This document shows, one piece after another, positions 18,949 through 22,730 of a stretch of 22,730 nucleotides of DNA; position 1 is the first letter of the stretch; each line of letters begins with the position of its first letter. The DNA comes from Ophiothrix spiculata (lineage: Eukaryota > Echinodermata > Ophiuroidea > Amphilepidida > Ophiotrichidae), in assembly GCA_000969725.1 (NCBI GenBank), contig JXSR01S002540.1. One strand, given 5' to 3'. The position numbers and the translations under genes were made by a program. The notes beneath the pieces were generated by a model. The model saw nothing but the letters and a program-made list of their open reading frames with translations. It was not told where the DNA came from and did no database searches.

Positions 18949-21461
18949 GGCTCATTCTCCGATAAAGCGTGCTACTTTTAAATATCAACTACTATTAATG
19001 AAAAACATACAAAATCATAAACTCTTATGGTTTGTAAAGAAGAAACGGTGCATGGGAGATTTTTAAAAATACTTGATTTTTGTTAACCATTGTATTCCTG
19101 CTTCCTTAAGATAATGTATCTGTCATAACGTATCTGTTTGATTCTTTTCTCAATCGTACATTAATGGGTCACACTGCATACTTAACAACTTACTTTTTAC
19201 ACTCGATGTGTAAGCATTTACAATAGTTAATAATGGTATAGCATTCCCCTTTATAATGAATTGCATTTTCCAAAGTTACAAAGTTTTATATTTTTTGTTA
19301 GAGCCTAACACAGACTGTTAAAAAGTACACATTGTATGTGACCCGCATGCCTGTGAAAAGAGTGGGCCACACCGTATAAAACGCAACATGGCTGGCGACA
19401 TTGGTAAAACTTTTACAGCAAAATTTCGATTTGGTGGTCATTTTTGCCCACAATCGTCTTTTTCTAGAGTCATAATTACGTAACGCCTTGACTGATTTTC
19501 ACGATTTTGGTATCAATGGATAGAGGAGACCCTACCCCTATACTATGGTATAGGACAAAGCAAAATCCTCTATGATCTAACCGCAATAAAATTGGCCGCC
19601 AAATTTATTATTTTATCGAAGGTCATCATTAGATTCATCAATCAAGATTTGTTTCAGCTTGATACACCATTCTCCAACAAAATTTTATTGTACCAAGTGA
19701 GTTGACCATAAGCCACATGTGTTGTATTTTACACTCTGTTTAAAATGTGCCCATCTTATAAAATTACGCTTTTTAATAAAAATCCAAATTTTGGGAAAGT
19801 AATATATAATTTTAAATTTCTTAACTGTACATATTAAAATTTACAAACAGTTGAATGTAATTTAGCATAGATTATGCTGACTATAGATTGTGCCAATATG
19901 GAGCTGATTTAACTTGACATTCAACATTTTAGCAAGTATATATTTTGATTAAATGTTGAACACTCTAATTTTGTGGACTATAGAAAGAAAAGAAAAGATA
20001 GAAAAATGAATGGTAAAATATCACTCTGAGATTGGGATGTTTTGGACGCCATGTTGAATTTCACAAAGAAGATACCATTTGGGTAAAAACATTTTTATTT
20101 TAATTTATTTTATTTCAAGTTATGTAAATATATATCATAGTTTTATCCATCTTCAATATTTAACAATTGGTAAAGTTTTATATTGCAGCTTGTTTTGAAA
20201 ATATGAATACTTGTCTTATAATCATTATCTTTATCAGTGTATATTCAGATTGTTTTACTATTTTATATTTCGTTAATCACGGCCTTGTGGAAGACCAATA
20301 ATTGTGATTTTTTTACATGTTACATCGAAGAGGTTTTACGGTGATTAGATAAATATTATTATTACTATTATTTAACAACTTTCGGAATGGACAGCCGATT
20401 CATCCCTTTGTTAAACTAGTAAATTCGGTTCTTGTAATCGGTTGTATAGTGGAGACGCAACCAGTATCCCGTGCGATTTTTGTGACGATGGTCCAGAACC
20501 GGTTTTAAATGAAAGTTTACACTACCATGACTACATAGATAAAGAAAAATATTGATGGCAAAAAATTGTAGTCATAAGTGTGGCGGTTTATTTAAAAATG
20601 ACGTCTTAACTGACGAATAAATGTATCAAATTATTGTCATATCCACCTTGTTATTGCATAGTTATTAACCAAATTTTCACTTGTATGTTATAAAATAATA
20701 TAATAATAAGGACACATAGCGTCACCAATGGCCCATTCAGTTTCCTGATGGCAATACATGTGTATGGTTAAGTCTGAAGGAATGTTAATGAGTTTTTGAA
20801 GTGCAACTTAATATTATGCTTAATGCTGCTTCATATAAAGACTTGCAATATAAATGGAATAAGCCTTTTGCAGCTAGATTTGTAGTGGATTACCCCCAAA
20901 GATCAAGATTTAAAGGGACTAGCCTAGGTTCCACTTAGAATTAAAAACTTATGGAAATGCTTTAAATAAAGCTTAAAAGTATAGTAAAATCCAGAAAAGT
21001 ACAGAAATGTATTGACCGCGAATTGATTTGCAATATATCTATATGTGATGGTGGTGTGACTCTCCAGTGTTTTCTAAATCCTAAATTTGTACCTCAGATT
21101 GATTTACCAGATAAAAGATCAAATGAAGCTCTTGGAGAAAAGAGAAACAATTTTATCAAAATAATTTTGTTTACCTATCACAGGTGTAGAAACAAGATCT
21201 TTTTAAGATTTGAAACTAGAAACACCTTTTCAACCATTTTTTGTCGCCGGCGACAAAAAAAAACAGCTGGTAAATAATATCATTTTTTTCCTCTGTTACA
21301 CAAATTCAGCGGAAACTACCTGTAGGATATGTTAGTATAATCATGTACTATCGATACATGTGAAAAAAATATATAGTCGGAAAATCAGCGGACAGGATCT
21401 AGGCCAGTCCCATTAAAATTTGAGGCAGCCAACATATGAAGTATGAAAACGAATTCAAATA
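18949..21461. other. AT-rich intergenic stretch
   Basis: The only structure I can support is copy B of the dispersed repeat. Open frames are short and AT-driven; a plus-strand 84-codon frame at 21023 has no motif. TTAAAGGGACT occurs at 20910-20920. Confidence 0.4.
19468..19542 (+). repeat. Dispersed repeat, copy B
   Basis: Contains GTCATAATTACGTAACGCCT followed by GATTTT, TTGGTATCAATGGATAG and GAGACC. It is inverted relative to copy A 2 kb away. Element boundaries are not visible. Confidence 0.7.
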
Positions 21462-22654
21462 TCAACTTTTTAATAATAAATGTTTAAATAGGACAGTGTA
21501 TTGTGCCAGGGAGTTGTCGCCACCACCACCATCATCACTTCCAGACTCATCCAGAACGTATTGATCCTCCATGTTCTGACAAGCGCACAAGTCCGTACGG
21601 CATGAAGTCCTGTAGAGTTCTGAGACGAGCTGAAATTGAATTGGACAAGTATTTCCAAACCATATTTTGATAATAATCATGAACTTACCCTCTTCGTTTG
21701 GTCTCGTCCGGGACGTTGAAGAGTATACCAAAGAAGACGAGAATAACTTGGGCAAACATCACGACATTTTTGGTTTAAGGTAGCCGTTCTGACTGGGCTT
21801 GCTTCTTTCGAAACAGTCACCATCGAAGTTCTTCCACTTTGGCTATGGTTAACTTTGGCGAGAACAGGCGACACATGAATGACTCTAAGGCTGTTATCGT
21901 TTCATTTCTTGGTGTGTCTGATGTTCATAGATCCATGAAAACTGTGATTATATTCTCGCTTGTGTCTTTGAATGATTTCCAGCATTTGCCTGTAAAACTT
22001 CCCGTTATATCAGCACCACTAAGTGCATGAAATTTAGGTACAGCTGCTGTTTTCCTTTGGTCCAAAGCATCATAGATTAGACGAAAGTCATTGGTCCTTT
22101 GTTCTCTCCAATCCCAGTGATGAACCTAATATTATTTGAAAATCTGGTATTAAAACGTCAAAGTGCAAGTATCAGTATCTGGTACGGCGGTACGCAGATA
22201 TTCGTTTCACCATTAGTTGTTGCGTCGACGGCATGTAAAAGTAACTTTGTATGTGCTTCTTCCTGTTGACTTTGTAGGTGGATTAAGTCTTTATGCGTAG
22301 CTTTGCTATTGTTTATCCAGGCTTGGCAACTACTACACGTCGACCATCCTCTTTTGTTTTTTCTAGGACCGTTGAGTAGCCGATTAGTGGTGCTTTGGTC
22401 TGTTCATGGGACAGGAGTTGTTTCAACTGTGTTTTCTTTATTCGTGTCTTGTCAGTGATGTAGTACAGAATTGTTTCGTGTCCTGCTTTCCGCTTTCTCC
22501 TGGTGATCGTCTTTGAAGACATTGGAACGTCGTATCTGTCAAATATGATACCCAAATCGTAGCAAGTAGAGTGGTGATTAAAACATGAGTACAGAATTGG
22601 TCCTCTATATGTGTACCGTCGCGGCAAAAGGGACCAGTTGTCGGCAACTTCCAT
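21462..22654 (-). pseudogene. Decayed copy of a large uncharacterised mollusc/cnidarian protein family
   Basis: Minus-strand pieces in several frames match, in order, motifs I remember from long unnamed proteins that are multi-copy in molluscs and cnidarians. They are GIIFDRYD and YYITDKTRI (22500-22570 region), LKQLLSHEQTK, EEAHTKLLLHAVDATTNG (about 22200-22265), FITGIGENKG, FHALSGADITGSF, a KKQAQSERLP segment, and at the end CRTDLCACQN with DESGSDD. The family's N-terminal half is not in the window. At least five breaks separate the pieces, so it cannot encode the full product. The first 113 codons (22654-22313) remain open and could be annotated wrongly as a gene. The conserved acidic FDRY and EEAxT positions suggest a PIN/NYN-like nuclease fold in the family, which is inference; the short Cys cluster at the end may bind zinc. 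Confidence 0.65.
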
Positions 22655-22730
22655 TTTGCGCTAGAGGCCGGTAAAGTTGAACTATACCAAAATATGATGG
22701 GAAGGTAAATTTTGAGTTTTTTGTGGAAAT

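Noticed and set aside
1-22730. CRISPR arrays, bacterial operons or LTR elements
   Set aside because: No regularly spaced direct repeats with unique spacers, no ribosome-binding-site-led gene runs, and no LTR pairs or retroviral-type motifs were seen.

Overview
The window reads as AT-rich nuclear DNA of a non-vertebrate animal, most likely a mollusc and probably a bivalve. One host gene has clear GT-AG introns. Around it lie tRNA-derived SINEs, short inverted-repeat elements, a decayed non-LTR retrotransposon and a 50-N scaffold gap. The species call is inference from the IL-17 type and the repeat landscape.

Positions 1-2524 hold little beyond a two-copy repeat and a stem-loop. From 2525 to about 6050 (or 7576), minus strand, lies an interleukin-17-like secreted cytokine gene. 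Three coding exons (5261-5013, 3710-3522, 2635-2525) join in phase 0 at good splice sites. The short first exon is uncertain: three separate ATG-plus-donor candidates fit. The protein keeps the IL-17 signature but lacks both cysteines that normally form one of the two core intrachain disulfides. Its 1.3-kb second intron holds two miniature inverted-repeat elements and a SINE; its last intron holds two inverted pairs of another short repeat.

Upstream, 8175-9591 is a 1.4-kb foldback element with arms of about 360-430 bp built around CGTACG dyads. A GC-rich patch, a 16-bp minisatellite and the gap (probably two unmerged overlapping contig ends) follow. Positions 11402-12375 are a degenerate tandem array of about 140-bp units carrying copies of TGACCTTTGACCCC, a DR1-type nuclear-receptor site. 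A 5'-truncated, broken CR1/L2/Jockey-type LINE fills 12740-14727.

From 15.9 kb on there is another SINE head, a 198-bp inverted-repeat element, a dispersed repeat in two opposed copies, and a 665-bp TA-flanked inverted-repeat element built of GGATCA/TGATCC dyads with a tRNA-like core. The right end (21462-22654, minus) is a decayed copy of a large unnamed protein family that I recall as multi-copy in molluscs and cnidarians.

The most unusual theme is three elements (4094-4304, 8175-9591, 17954-18618) whose bodies are assembled from many copies of one short self-complementary word, a different word in each. Two of them share the terminus ACACTCTTA.
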